A stretch of 20,980 bases of DNA from Rhodanobacteraceae bacterium. GTDB taxonomy: Bacteria > Pseudomonadota > Gammaproteobacteria > Xanthomonadales > Rhodanobacteraceae. The notes beneath the pieces were generated by a model. That model saw only the letters and a list, made by a program, of their open reading frames with translations. It made no database searches and was not told the DNA's origin. The position numbers and the translations under genes are program-made. Location: positions 1-20,980 of the forward strand of contig JAICIW010000004.1 in assembly GCA_025928735.1 (NCBI GenBank). Reading direction: 5' to 3'. Shown piece by piece: positions 7,002 through 14,519 of this stretch (within the stretch, counting starts at the first letter, position 1; the number at the start of each line of letters is the position of its first letter).

Positions 7002-8996
7002 TCATTCGTCCTTGAACTTGATCAGTACGGCGTCGGCTTCGACAAAATCACCGGCAGCAGCGCCGATGCCTTCAACGGTGCCCGCGCGCGGCGCTTTCAG
7101 CGACAACTCCATCTTCATCGCTTCCATGACGAGCAGTTCCTGGCCGGCTTCCACGTTGTCGCCAGGGTTGGCCCTGACCAGCACGATCCGCCCCGGCATC
7201 GGCGCCGCCACCTGATTGCCCGCGGCGCCGTCGCTCGCTTCCCAGGCGAAGGCGGGCACGCGTTCGAGGCGCCAGCGAACGCCATTCGAATCACGCAACA
7301 GAACGCGCGAGGCATCGGCGCGGACTTCAAATCGTGTCGCCACGCCATCGAATCGTGCATCCAGGATCCGGCCGTCCCAGAGCGCGTCTTCGACCGTGCA
7401 GCGCGCTTCACCGCCGCCCTGCAAGCGGTAAGTGCCGGCATGGCCCCAGCCTTCGACTTCGAAGCGCTGGGTGTTGGCCGAAAGCGCAACGAGGCGTTTG
7501 CCCGCGCGACCCACGCGCCACGCATCGGCGTGGTTCCATGGCGAGTGCGGATCGGCCGTGTCGCGTACGACATGATCCTCGTCGTGCAACAGCACCGCCA
7601 CCGCGGCTGCGAACAAGGTGCGCGAATCCGGTCCGGCATCGCCGACGACGAATTCGTCGAGATGCCGATCGAGATAGCCCGTATCGATGCGGTGCTCGAT
7701 GATCGCCGGGTGTCGCACCAGCCTTTCGAGGAATGCGACGTTGGATTTCGGGCCGACGATTTCGCATGCGGCCAGTGCTTCGCGCATCCGTTGCAGTGCC
7801 GACGGGCGATCGACATCCCGCACGATCAGCTTCGCGATCATCGGGTCGTAGAAAATCGTCACCGTGTCGCCTTCGATCACGCCACCGTCGAGGCGCACGT
7901 GCGCGGACGCTTCCGGAAGTTGCAGGCGGGAGAGCTTGCCGGAACCGGGCAGGAATCCGTGGTCGGGATCTTCCGCGTACAGCCGCACTTCGATCGCATG
8001 GCCGTGTGACCGGACTTGCTCCTGCGTCCACGGCAAGGGCTGGCCGTCGGCGACGTGCAGTTGCCACTCGACCAGATCGATGCCGTGAGTCATTTCGGTG
8101 ACCGGATGTTCGACCTGTAGTCGGGTGTTCATTTCCATGAAATGGAAGTCGCCTTTTGGACCGACGATGAACTCCACCGTGCCGGCGCCGACGTAGTTCA
8201 CCGCTTTGGCGGCTGCGACCGCCGCCGCGCCCATCGCGGCGCGGCGCTCCGGCGTCAGGAACGGCGAGGGCGTTTCTTCCAGCACCTTCTGGTAGCGCCG
8301 CTGCGCGGAACATTCGCGCTCGTCGATGTGGATTACGCTGCCGTGGCGGTCGCCGAACACCTGGAACTCGATGTGCCGCGGGTGTTCGATGTAGCGCTCC
8401 AGCAGCATCGACGGGTCGCCGAACGACGCCTTGGCGATACGCTGCGCAGCAGCCAGCGCGCCCGGAAACTCCGCATCGCTGCGCACGATCTGCATGCCCT
8501 TGCCGCCACCGCCGGCGGACGGCTTGATGATCAGGGGATAGCCGATCTTGTGCGCCTGCCTGGCGAGAAACGCGTTGTCCTGGTCGTCGCCGTCGTAGCC
8601 CGGCACCAACGGCACGTCGTGTTTCGCCATCAGGTGCTTGGCGGCGGCCTTCGAACCCATCGCTTCGATGCTGGCGGGGTCGGGGCCGATGAACACGATC
8701 CCGGCGTCGATGCAGGCGCGCGAGAACGCGGTGTTCTCCGAGAGGAATCCATAGCCGGGGTGGATCGCTTGCGCGCCGGTTTTCTTCGCAACTTCGATGA
8801 TCGCGTCGCCACGCAGGTACGACTCGTCCGGGCGCGGGCCACCGATCGGCCATGCCTCGTCGGCAAGACGAACGTGCTGCGCGCTCCTGTCAGCCTCGGA
8901 ATACACCGCGATCGTATGGATGCCGAGCCGGCGGCAAGTGCGGATCACGCGGCAGGCGATTTCGCCGCGGTTGGCGATCAGGACGCGCTCGAACAC
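7002..8996 (-). CDS. liuD: 3-methylcrotonyl-CoA carboxylase, biotin-containing alpha subunit
   Basis: A 664-residue subunit with three visible parts. The biotin carboxylase N-domain starts VLIANRGEIACRVIRTCRRL. The ATP-grasp domain has the glycine loop GGGGKGM at 162-168, DERECSAQRRYQK near 225-237 and MEMNTRLQVEHPVTE near 287-301. A C-terminal biotinyl domain carries EAMKMELS, with the biotin-accepting Lys about 37 residues from the end (Lys628). It carboxylates its own biotin with bicarbonate and ATP for transfer to 3-methylcrotonyl-CoA by LiuB. Acyl-CoA carboxylases of the propionyl or geranyl type share this layout; the liu neighbours favour methylcrotonyl-CoA. The GTG start directly abuts the TAA stop of the cupin gene, with GGGAGG inside the end of the cupin gene, so the two are translationally coupled. 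Confidence 0.94.
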   Translation of the reverse strand: MFERVLIANRGEIACRVIRTCRRLGIHTIAVYSEADRSAQHVRLADEAWPIGGPRPDESYLRGDAIIEVAKKTGAQAIHPGYGFLSENTAFSRACIDAGIVFIGPDPASIEAMGSKAAAKHLMAKHDVPLVPGYDGDDQDNAFLARQAHKIGYPLIIKPSAGGGGKGMQIVRSDAEFPGALAAAQRIAKASFGDPSMLLERYIEHPRHIEFQVFGDRHGSVIHIDERECSAQRRYQKVLEETPSPFLTPERRAAMGAAAVAAAKAVNYVGAGTVEFIVGPKGDFHFMEMNTRLQVEHPVTEMTHGIDLVEWQLHVADGQPLPWTQEQVRSHGHAIEVRLYAEDPDHGFLPGSGKLSRLQLPEASAHVRLDGGVIEGDTVTIFYDPMIAKLIVRDVDRPSALQRMREALAACEIVGPKSNVAFLERLVRHPAIIEHRIDTGYLDRHLDEFVVGDAGPDSRTLFAAAVAVLLHDEDHVVRDTADPHSPWNHADAWRVGRAGKRLVALSANTQRFEVEGWGHAGTYRLQGGGEARCTVEDALWDGRILDARFDGVATRFEVRADASRVLLRDSNGVRWRLERVPAFAWEASDGAAGNQVAAPMPGRIVLVRANPGDNVEAGQELLVMEAMKMELSLKAPRAGTVEGIGAAAGDFVEADAVLIKFKDE

Positions 8997-9515
8997 TTAT
9001 TCACCCTCCCAGTAATCGCGCGCATCCTCGTGCCGTGCCAAGTGGCGGATGCGCGCATGGCGTCCGTTTTCATCGTCCGGCAGATCTTCGAAAACACCGA
9101 ATTTGCCGGAATCGGGATACTCGCAGATTTCGATGGGCGCCATCGTGCTGACGCAGAGGTAGCGCATTTCCGTGTCGCCGGTGTTGATGATCTGGTGCGC
9201 GGTTTCCGGGCCACCGGTGGGGCAGGCAATGAAGTCACCGGCGCGCAGCGGAACGCGTTCGTCGCCGTAACGCAATTCGCCGGTGCCTTCGAGGATGAAG
9301 AACATTTCTTCTTCCGCGCGATGGCTGTGGAACGGGCAGTTGCGCTTGCCCGGCGCGACCACCGTGAGGTTGTAGCCGAGCTTGCGCGCGCCAATGCGGC
9401 TGCCGATTGCGGCGTGGCGGATGTCGTAGTTGCCGGCACTGGTACCCCGCGGCGTGCGATCCTCGCTGACGGATTGCACCTCGAGGTCGACAAGATTGAT
9501 CACGGGTCGTTGCAT
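8997..9515 (-). CDS. Cupin-domain protein embedded in the liu operon
   Basis: A 172-residue single-domain cupin. Motif 1 is visible as CPFHSHRAEEEMFFILEGTGELRYG, with metal-ligand candidates His63, His65 and Glu69/Glu70. Motif 2 is GDFIACPTGGPETAHQIIN, with His107, so the 3-His-1-Glu metal site looks complete. Such proteins range from isomerases and dioxygenases to sugar-binding sensors, and nothing in the sequence singles out one function. Translation starts at the ATG at 9513-9515, with GGAGA five bases upstream; the longer upstream frame is rejected. The gene follows the VOC gene after 25 bp and its stop codon touches the liuD start, so it is co-expressed with the carboxylase. A role in acyl-CoA or metal homeostasis during leucine use is inference only. 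Confidence 0.85.
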   Translation of the reverse strand: MQRPVINLVDLEVQSVSEDRTPRGTSAGNYDIRHAAIGSRIGARKLGYNLTVVAPGKRNCPFHSHRAEEEMFFILEGTGELRYGDERVPLRAGDFIACPTGGPETAHQIINTGDTEMRYLCVSTMAPIEICEYPDSGKFGVFEDLPDDENGRHARIRHLARHEDARDYWEGE

Positions 9516-9540
9516 GTGTTTCTCCCGGTCCACGGGGGTT

Positions 9541-9930
9541 TTATCCAGGCGTGTGGCAGACCGCTTCGATATTGTGGCCATCCGGGTCCAGCACGAACGC
9601 GGCGTAATAGTGCTCGTGATAATGCGGACGCAGGCCCGGCTTGCCGTTGTCGCGACCACCCATCGCGAGCGCAGCCTGGTGGAACGCGTCCACGTCGGCG
9701 CGTGTTTTCGCGGTGAACGCGACGTGGAAGCGGCCGCGCACCATGCCTTCGCCGTCGCCGATCCAGAAGTACGGCTTGCCGTCCTCGCCGAAACCCGCGT
9801 GCGAACTGCCGCCGGTTTGTTCGGCAGTCACTGCCATCACGATGCCAACACCGAGCGGATCCAGCGCGGCTTCGTAAAACTTTCTGCTGGCGAGGAAATT
9901 GGAAACGGGGAATCCGATGTGATCGAGCAT
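9541..9930 (-). CDS. VOC-superfamily (glyoxalase/bleomycin-resistance fold) protein
   Basis: A 129-residue protein of the vicinal oxygen chelate fold, built from two beta-alpha-beta-beta-beta units. The first begins MLDHIGFPVSNFLASRKFYEAAL and the second begins GRFHVAFTAKTRADVDAFHQAAL and ends FVLDPDGHNIEAVCH. Metal-ligand candidates are His4, His69 and Glu122. It is single-domain, so it would act as a dimer. Members include glyoxalase I, epimerases, dioxygenases and antibiotic-binding proteins; the exact reaction is not readable. The ATG at 9928-9930 follows AAGGAG, which overlaps the end of liuC, and only four bases separate the liuC stop codon from this start. That makes it a genuine member of the liu operon. 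Confidence 0.87.
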   Translation of the reverse strand: MLDHIGFPVSNFLASRKFYEAALDPLGVGIVMAVTAEQTGGSSHAGFGEDGKPYFWIGDGEGMVRGRFHVAFTAKTRADVDAFHQAALAMGGRDNGKPGLRPHYHEHYYAAFVLDPDGHNIEAVCHTPG

Positions 9931-9934
9931 CGAT

Positions 9935-10726
9935 TTACTCCTTCAGCCATGGCGGTGCGTGTTTTTCGAGGAACGCAGACAAACCCTGCTGCCCTTCCGG
10001 CGAGACGCGCAAGCGCGCGATCAGTCCGGCGTTTGCGGTATCGACGCGTTCGGCGGATTCGGCCGTCATGCCGGCAGTGCGCAGTGCCAGAAGTTTGGCC
10101 TCGTATTGCGCAAGCGGACCGCCCTTGGCGAGGAAATGCAACTGGCGATCCATCGCTTCGTCCAGTTGCTCAATGGTGGCGCATCGATGCAGCAAGCCGA
10201 TTCGTGCGGCTTCGGCCGCATCGAAGATTTCCGCACTGACGAACAGTCGCCGCGCGTGGCGCGGACCGATGGCCTGCACGACATAGGGCGCAATCGTGGC
10301 GGGCACGAGGCCGAGTTTCACTTCGCTCAAGGCGAACTTCGCGCCCTCGACCCCGATCGCGATGTCGCAGCAGGCGATCAATCCCACGCCGCCGCCGTAA
10401 GCCGAGCCGTTGACGCGCGCGAGCGTCGGTTTCGGAAAGAACTGCAGTACGCGCAGGAGTTTCGCGAGTCGCAGCGCATCGTCGCGGTTTTCCTCGGCGC
10501 TCGCCTGCGCCATCCTGCGCATCCAGTTGAGGTCGGCGCCAGCCGAGAAAGTCGCGCCCGCTCCGGTCAAAACCAACGCGCGGATGCCGGCATCGTTCGC
10601 CAACGATTCCAGTGCGGCGGTGGTTTCCGCGATCAGGCCGTCGTCGAAGGCGTTGTGAACCTGCGGGCGGTTCAGCGTCAGGATCGCCGTGGTGTCCCTG
10701 CGCGCCAGCAGGATGGCGTCGGCCAT
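9935..10726 (-). CDS. liuC: Enoyl-CoA hydratase, probably 3-methylglutaconyl-CoA hydratase
   Basis: A 263-residue crotonase-fold enzyme that would hydrate 3-methylglutaconyl-CoA to HMG-CoA. The oxyanion-hole segments are GAGATFSAGADL (55-66) and NGSAYGGGVGLI (106-117). One catalytic Glu is visible at position 135 in FALSEVKLGLVPA. The position occupied by the second catalytic Glu in classical crotonases (GGG-x-E) is Gly115 here; as I recall, bacterial LiuC proteins share this GGGVGL form, so it need not mean inactivity. I used the ATG at 10724-10726, which gives the family N-terminus, rather than the upstream in-frame TTG. It is the first gene of the minus-strand string leading through the VOC and cupin genes to liuD and liuE. 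Specific substrate is inferred from context. Confidence 0.9.
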   Translation of the reverse strand: MADAILLARRDTTAILTLNRPQVHNAFDDGLIAETTAALESLANDAGIRALVLTGAGATFSAGADLNWMRRMAQASAEENRDDALRLAKLLRVLQFFPKPTLARVNGSAYGGGVGLIACCDIAIGVEGAKFALSEVKLGLVPATIAPYVVQAIGPRHARRLFVSAEIFDAAEAARIGLLHRCATIEQLDEAMDRQLHFLAKGGPLAQYEAKLLALRTAGMTAESAERVDTANAGLIARLRVSPEGQQGLSAFLEKHAPPWLKE

Positions 10727-10839
10727 CGTTGCGTTCCAAGCCAAAACGGAAAGGATAGCGGTTCCACGCAGCCCATACGCTGGGCAGTGGACAGGCCTGG
10801 GCGTTGTCCCGGCCGGTGGGGAAGTGAATGGTGCTCGGG

Positions 10840-10870
10840 TTGCTTTTATAAATGCGAACGATTAGCATTT
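10840..10870 (+). promoter_or_regulatory. Candidate promoter overlapped by a Fur box, upstream of the iron cassette
   Basis: TTGCTT (10840-10845) and TAGCAT (10863-10868) are 17 bases apart, a plausible -35/-10 pair about 45 bases before the cupredoxin start codon. A 21-base palindrome at 10850-10870, centred on G10860, pairs at eight of its ten positions. Its core TGCGAAC-G-ATTAGCA fits the 7-1-7 form of Fur operators and resembles the TGCGAAT-type boxes of Pseudomonas and Xanthomonas. Fur-Fe(II) bound here would block RNA polymerase, so the cassette should be induced by iron limitation. The site is seen; binding is inferred. Confidence 0.65.
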
Positions 10871-10916
10871 GCCGTCAGTCACGGCGTGCCTGACGACCGA
10901 TTCCGGAACCCATGTG

Positions 10917-11249
10917 ATGCGCAGATTGATCCTGGCAATGGCGATTGTTTTCGCGGGCGCCCTCGCGACCGGTGCCGACGCGGAAACGATGCCAGAGTAC
11001 AAACTCGTGCTGCAGAATCACCAGTTCGAACCGGCGACACTGAAGGTGCCGGCCAATACCAAGTTCAAGGTGTTGGTGAGCAACCGCGACCCGGCGCCGA
11101 TGGAGTTCGAGAGCGCCGATTTCAACCGCGAAAAGATCGTGCTGCCGAATTCCACGGTGACGGTATTCGTCGGGCCGCTTGAAAAAGGCACGTACAAGTT
11201 CTTCGACGATTTCCACCAGGCCACCACCGGCGTCCTGGTCGTGGAGTGA
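10917..11249 (+). CDS. Exported cupredoxin-like protein (FtrB/EfeO-N type)
   Basis: A 110-residue periplasmic protein. Residues 1-22 form a Sec signal peptide (MRRLILAMAIVFAGALATGADA, written here as MRRLILAMAIVF plus AGALATGADA) with an expected cut after ADA. The mature part is a single small cupredoxin-like beta-sandwich, with NHQFEPATLKVPANTKFKVLV near 34-54 and GTYKFFDDFHQATTGVLVVE near the end. There is no cysteine in the whole protein, so a classical blue-copper site is impossible; His35, Met62 and His100 are possible metal ligands. Such domains accompany FTR1 permeases as FtrB or as the N-domain of EfeO and are thought to help oxidise or hand over Fe(II). The ATG at 10917 is preferred; GTG at 10914 is an alternative. 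The FTR1 gene follows after seven bases. Confidence 0.83.
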   Translation: MRRLILAMAIVFAGALATGADAETMPEYKLVLQNHQFEPATLKVPANTKFKVLVSNRDPAPMEFESADFNREKIVLPNSTVTVFVGPLEKGTYKFFDDFHQATTGVLVVE

Positions 11250-11256
11250 TCCTGAC

Positions 11257-12129
11257 ATGCTGGGCATAGCACTACTCGTATTCCGTGAAGTCCTGGAAGC
11301 GGCGTTGATCGTCACGATCGTGGCGGCGGCGACGCGCGGTGTGCCCCGCCGCGCCGCATTTGTCGGCGGCGGGATCGCCGCGGGCGTCGCCGGCGCGATG
11401 ATCGTGGCCGTATGCATGGGCTTCATCGAGGGGTCGCTGGGCGGCATCGGGCAGGAGGTCTTCAATGCAGCCGTGTTGCTGGCCGCGGTGGCGATGTTGG
11501 GCTGGCACGTCACCTGGATGTCCAGCCACGGCAAGCAAATGGTGCAACAGATGCACCGCGTCACCGATTCGGTGAAGGCGGGCTCCAGTTCGATCGCGAT
11601 CCTGCTGGCGGTGGTGGCGCTGGCGGTATTGCGCGAGGGTTCCGAGATCGTGCTGTTCCTGTTCGGCATGGCCGCGGGCGGCGCGGGCAAGCTGGGTTTT
11701 TTCGCTGGCGTCCCGCTTGGGCTCGCGGGTGGCATCGCGGTCGGGGTTGCACTTTACTTCGGATTGCTGCGCATTCCGCTTCGGTATTTTTTCAGCGCGA
11801 CCAACTGGATGCTGGTGGTGCTGGCCGCGGGGCTGGCCTCCAGCGCGGCGGGCTTCCTGATCCAGGCCAATGTGTTGCCGGCTTGGGGCAACCAGGTTTG
11901 GGACACCTCGTGGCTGCTTACCAACGGCTCCATCGTGGGGCAGGCGGTGCACGTCCTGACCGGTTACGAAGCGCGCCCGGCCGGCATGCAACTGGTGTTC
12001 TGGATCGTGACGTTCGCGATCCTCGCGGCGGGCATGGGCGTGGTTTCCTCGCGCATGACCGCGCAGCGCGAGCGGGCGAACCGCGCCTCCAAGCACGTCA
12101 GTGGCGCCGCAATCACGCCCGGCGCATGA
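11257..12129 (+). CDS. FTR1-family high-affinity iron permease
   Basis: A 290-residue inner-membrane permease with about seven hydrophobic helices. Both iron-coordinating RExxE motifs of the FTR1/EfeU family are present: REVLE at 10-14 in the first helix and REGSE at 126-130 in the fourth. In this family iron is taken up by an oxidation-coupled route, with a periplasmic partner delivering Fe. The ATG at 11257 follows GGAG by ten bases; the motif sits at the very N-terminus as expected. The gene is seven bases after the cupredoxin gene and 22 bases before the c-type cytochrome gene, all under the same candidate Fur-controlled promoter. It corresponds to FtrC of the FtrABCD system, but P19 (FtrA), the polyferredoxin FtrD and the peroxidase EfeB are not nearby. 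Confidence 0.9.
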   Translation: MLGIALLVFREVLEAALIVTIVAAATRGVPRRAAFVGGGIAAGVAGAMIVAVCMGFIEGSLGGIGQEVFNAAVLLAAVAMLGWHVTWMSSHGKQMVQQMHRVTDSVKAGSSSIAILLAVVALAVLREGSEIVLFLFGMAAGGAGKLGFFAGVPLGLAGGIAVGVALYFGLLRIPLRYFFSATNWMLVVLAAGLASSAAGFLIQANVLPAWGNQVWDTSWLLTNGSIVGQAVHVLTGYEARPAGMQLVFWIVTFAILAAGMGVVSSRMTAQRERANRASKHVSGAAITPGA

Positions 12130-12151
12130 AGGTTCTGCAGCGGAGCTGTCG

Positions 12152-12709
12152 ATGAAAAGCTTCCTGGTCGCCTTGGCAACGACGGGTTCCTGTGTGGCCA
12201 CGGCGTGTGTTTCGCTGGCCGTGATGGCAGCCGCGCCTGCCTCGGCTTCCGACCCGGAAGCGGGCGAGGTCGCTGCACTCAAGGCCGAGATCGCCCGGCT
12301 CGAGCAGCGCACCCCGGCGCCGGAACTGGGCCAACAGATGCTCGAATTGCAGATCCGCCACGATCGCCTGTGGTGGGCGGGTGAGGCCGGCAACTGGAAC
12401 CTCGCGTATTACATGGTGAGTGAATTGGGCGAGGCCCTGCGCGGCATCGAGGAAACCAACGGCGATGCCCCGGAGTTGCAACCGCAGAAACTCTCCGATG
12501 TGATGCCGGCGATGATGAATCCTGCCATCCGCAACGTGCAGGAAGCGCTGGCGAAGAAGGACAAGGCCGCGTTCGCGAGTGCCTACGATCGACTTTCGGC
12601 GTCCTGCAATGCGTGCCACGCGGCGGCCGGTGTTGAATTCCTGCACATCCAGCGGCCGAAGACACCGTTGCTGGACAACCTGCGCTACGCGCCCGACGCG
12701 ACGCCGTAG
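12152..12709 (+). CDS. Exported c-type cytochrome, cytochrome c'-like
   Basis: A 185-residue periplasmic protein with a signal peptide of about 33 residues ending in APASAS. It has one haem-c attachment motif, CNACH, at 152-156 near the C-terminus. The mature part is largely helical, beginning with a short heptad-like segment (EVAALKAEIARLEQR). One CxxCH near the C-terminus of a helical bundle is the layout of cytochromes c'/c-556, although here the N-terminal extension is longer than usual. The ATG at 12152 follows CGGAG with six bases between. It is the third gene of the cupredoxin-FTR1 cassette, which suggests that it accepts electrons from Fe(II) oxidation. That role is inference. The stop codon is only 12 bases from the stop codon of the convergent liuB gene. 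Confidence 0.75.
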   Translation: MKSFLVALATTGSCVATACVSLAVMAAAPASASDPEAGEVAALKAEIARLEQRTPAPELGQQMLELQIRHDRLWWAGEAGNWNLAYYMVSELGEALRGIEETNGDAPELQPQKLSDVMPAMMNPAIRNVQEALAKKDKAAFASAYDRLSASCNACHAAAGVEFLHIQRPKTPLLDNLRYAPDATP

Positions 12710-12721
12710 ACCGGCGCTGGG

Positions 12722-14329
12722 TTACATCCGGAACACGCCGTAGCGCTGCGGTTCGATCGGTGCGTTCATCGAAGCGGAGATCGCGAGGCCCAACACGCGA
12801 CGGGTATCGACGGGGTCGATGATGCCGTCGTCCCAAAGCCGCGCACTGGAGTAGTACGGGCTGCCCTGGCGCTCGTACTGTTCGCGGATCGGCGCCTTGA
12901 AGGTTTCCTCCTCGTCCTGCGACCACTCGCCGCCGCGCGCCTCGATGCCGTCACGCTTGACGGTCGCCAGCACCGATGCGGCCTGTTCGCCGCCCATCAC
13001 GCTGATGCGCGCGTTTGGCCACATCCACAGGAAGCGCCCGCCGTAGGCGCGGCCGCACATCGCGTAGTTGCCCGCGCCGAAGCTGCCGCCGATCACCACG
13101 GTGAACTTCGGCACGTGCGAGCAGGCGACGGCGGTGACCATCTTGGCGCCATCCTTGGCAATGCCGGCCTGCTCGTATTTCTTGCCGACCATGAAGCCCG
13201 TGATGTTCTGCAGGAATACCAGCGGCACGTTGCGCTGATTGCACAGTTCGATGAAGTGCGTGCCCTTGAGGGCGCTTTCGGAAAACAGGATGCCGTTGTT
13301 GGCGACGATGCCGACCGGATAGCCGTGGATGTGCGCGAACCCGGTGATCAATGTTTTGCCGTAACGTGCCTTGAATTCGTGGAACTCCGAGCCGTCCACG
13401 ATGCGCGCGATCACTTCGCGGATGTCGAACGGACGGCGGGTGTCATCCGGGATCACGCCATACAGTTCTTCCGCCGGATAGGCAGGTTCATGCGGCTCGG
13501 CCAGCGTCAGCGGCATCTTTTTCTTGCGATTGAGGTTGGCGACGATGTCGCGCGCGATCGACAGCGCGTGCGCGTCGTTCTCCGCGAAGTGGTCGGCCAC
13601 CCCCGAAATGGACGTATGGACGTCCGCGCCGCCCAGCGTTTCGGCATTGACCACTTCGCCGGTCGCGGCCTTCACCAGCGGCGGGCCGCCGAGAAAGATC
13701 GTTCCCTGTTCACGCACGATGATGGTCTCGTCGCTCATCGCCGGAACGTAGGCGCCGCCGGCGGTGCAACTGCCCATCACCACGGCAATCTGCGGAATGT
13801 CGAGTGCCGACATGCGCGCCTGGTTGTAGAAGATGCGCCCGAAGTGTTCCTTGTCCGGAAACACTTCGTCCTGCAATGGCAAAAACGCGCCGCCGGAATC
13901 GACGAGATAGATGCATGGCAAACGGTTTTCCAGCGCCACTTCCTGCGCGCGCAGGTGCTTCTTCACGGTCATCGGAAAATACGTGCCGCCCTTGACCGTG
14001 GCGTCGTTGGCGACCACCACCACTTCGGTGCCGTTGACGCGGCCGATGCCGGTGATGATGCCAGCCGCGGGCGCCGCATTGTCGTACATGCCGTGCGCGG
14101 CCAGCGGCGAGAGTTCCAGAAAGGGCGAGCCGGGATCGAGCAGGGCGCGGATGCGCTCGCGCGGGAGCAGCTTGCCACGCGCGACATGCTTCTCGCGGGC
14201 CCTGGTACCGCCGCCTTCGGCCGTGCGCGCCAGCTTCGTTTTCAGGTCGTCGGTGAGCTTGCGCAGGTTCGCGGCATTGCCACGAAAGGTTTCGCTTTTG
14301 CTGTCGATGACGGTGGAAATGACAGGCAT
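12722..14329 (-). CDS. liuB: 3-methylcrotonyl-CoA carboxylase, carboxyltransferase beta subunit
   Basis: A 535-residue acyl-CoA carboxyltransferase that moves CO2 from biotin on LiuD to 3-methylcrotonyl-CoA. Length and sequence match LiuB/MCCC2. The N-terminal half has the crotonase-like core with GMYDNAAPAAGIITGIG and VMGSCTAGGAYVPAMSDE. The C-terminal half has NNGILFSESALKGTHFIELC, QNITGFMVGKKYE and IGGSFGAGNYAMCGRAYGGR, ending with the MGGEQAASVLATV segment. The ATG at 14327-14329 was chosen because GGAG stands six bases upstream and the protein then has the usual length; an ATG four codons earlier lacks such a site. It has its own candidate promoter and is separated from liuC and liuD by the oppositely oriented iron cassette, so the two carboxylase subunits are encoded on different transcripts unless transcription reads antisense through the cassette. 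Confidence 0.95.
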   Translation of the reverse strand: MPVISTVIDSKSETFRGNAANLRKLTDDLKTKLARTAEGGGTRAREKHVARGKLLPRERIRALLDPGSPFLELSPLAAHGMYDNAAPAAGIITGIGRVNGTEVVVVANDATVKGGTYFPMTVKKHLRAQEVALENRLPCIYLVDSGGAFLPLQDEVFPDKEHFGRIFYNQARMSALDIPQIAVVMGSCTAGGAYVPAMSDETIIVREQGTIFLGGPPLVKAATGEVVNAETLGGADVHTSISGVADHFAENDAHALSIARDIVANLNRKKKMPLTLAEPHEPAYPAEELYGVIPDDTRRPFDIREVIARIVDGSEFHEFKARYGKTLITGFAHIHGYPVGIVANNGILFSESALKGTHFIELCNQRNVPLVFLQNITGFMVGKKYEQAGIAKDGAKMVTAVACSHVPKFTVVIGGSFGAGNYAMCGRAYGGRFLWMWPNARISVMGGEQAASVLATVKRDGIEARGGEWSQDEEETFKAPIREQYERQGSPYYSSARLWDDGIIDPVDTRRVLGLAISASMNAPIEPQRYGVFRM

Positions 14330-14367
14330 GGTCGGCTCCATGACGTGCGCGGGCGCATGAAACCGGC

Positions 14368-14395
14368 ATTCTATCGGGTGCGGCATGCGCCTCAA
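14368..14395 (-). promoter_or_regulatory. Candidate sigma-70 promoter for liuB
   Basis: On the minus strand TTGAGG (14390-14395) and TAGAAT (14368-14373) are 16 bases apart. The -10 box matches the consensus at five of six positions and the -35 box at four. The expected transcript start is about 30 bases upstream of the liuB ATG, leaving room for its GGAG site. No clear MerR-type LiuR operator was recognised around it. Confidence 0.5.
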
Positions 14396-14464
14396 AAATC
14401 GCGGTGTGTGATTTGGCGTCGCGCAGGCGATTCCCGACCGGCGACCACGAAGAATGTTGCCCGC

Positions 14465-14494
14465 AAAAAAAACCGGCCGCGCGAGGCGGCCGGT
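14465..14494 (-). terminator. Strong intrinsic terminator of the alanine-rich lipoprotein gene
   Basis: ACCGGCCGC (14472-14480) and GCGGCCGGT (14486-14494) form a nine-base-pair GC-rich stem with a five-base loop. On the minus strand it is followed directly by eight T (14465-14472). It begins 25 bases after the lipoprotein stop codon and should insulate that short transcript from liuB downstream. Confidence 0.92.
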
Positions 14495-14519
14495 CGAATC
14501 ACTGCAAAAGCTGGAACGA

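Noticed and set aside
8142..9716. A 524-codon plus-strand open frame opposite liuD, the cupin and VOC genes.
   Set aside because: It crosses three well-supported genes on the other strand and has no recognisable domain.
9935..10726. LiuC as an inactive crotonase because the GGG-x-E glutamate is replaced by Gly115.
   Set aside because: LiuC-type hydratases as I recall share the GGGVGL form, and Glu135 and both oxyanion-hole segments are intact.
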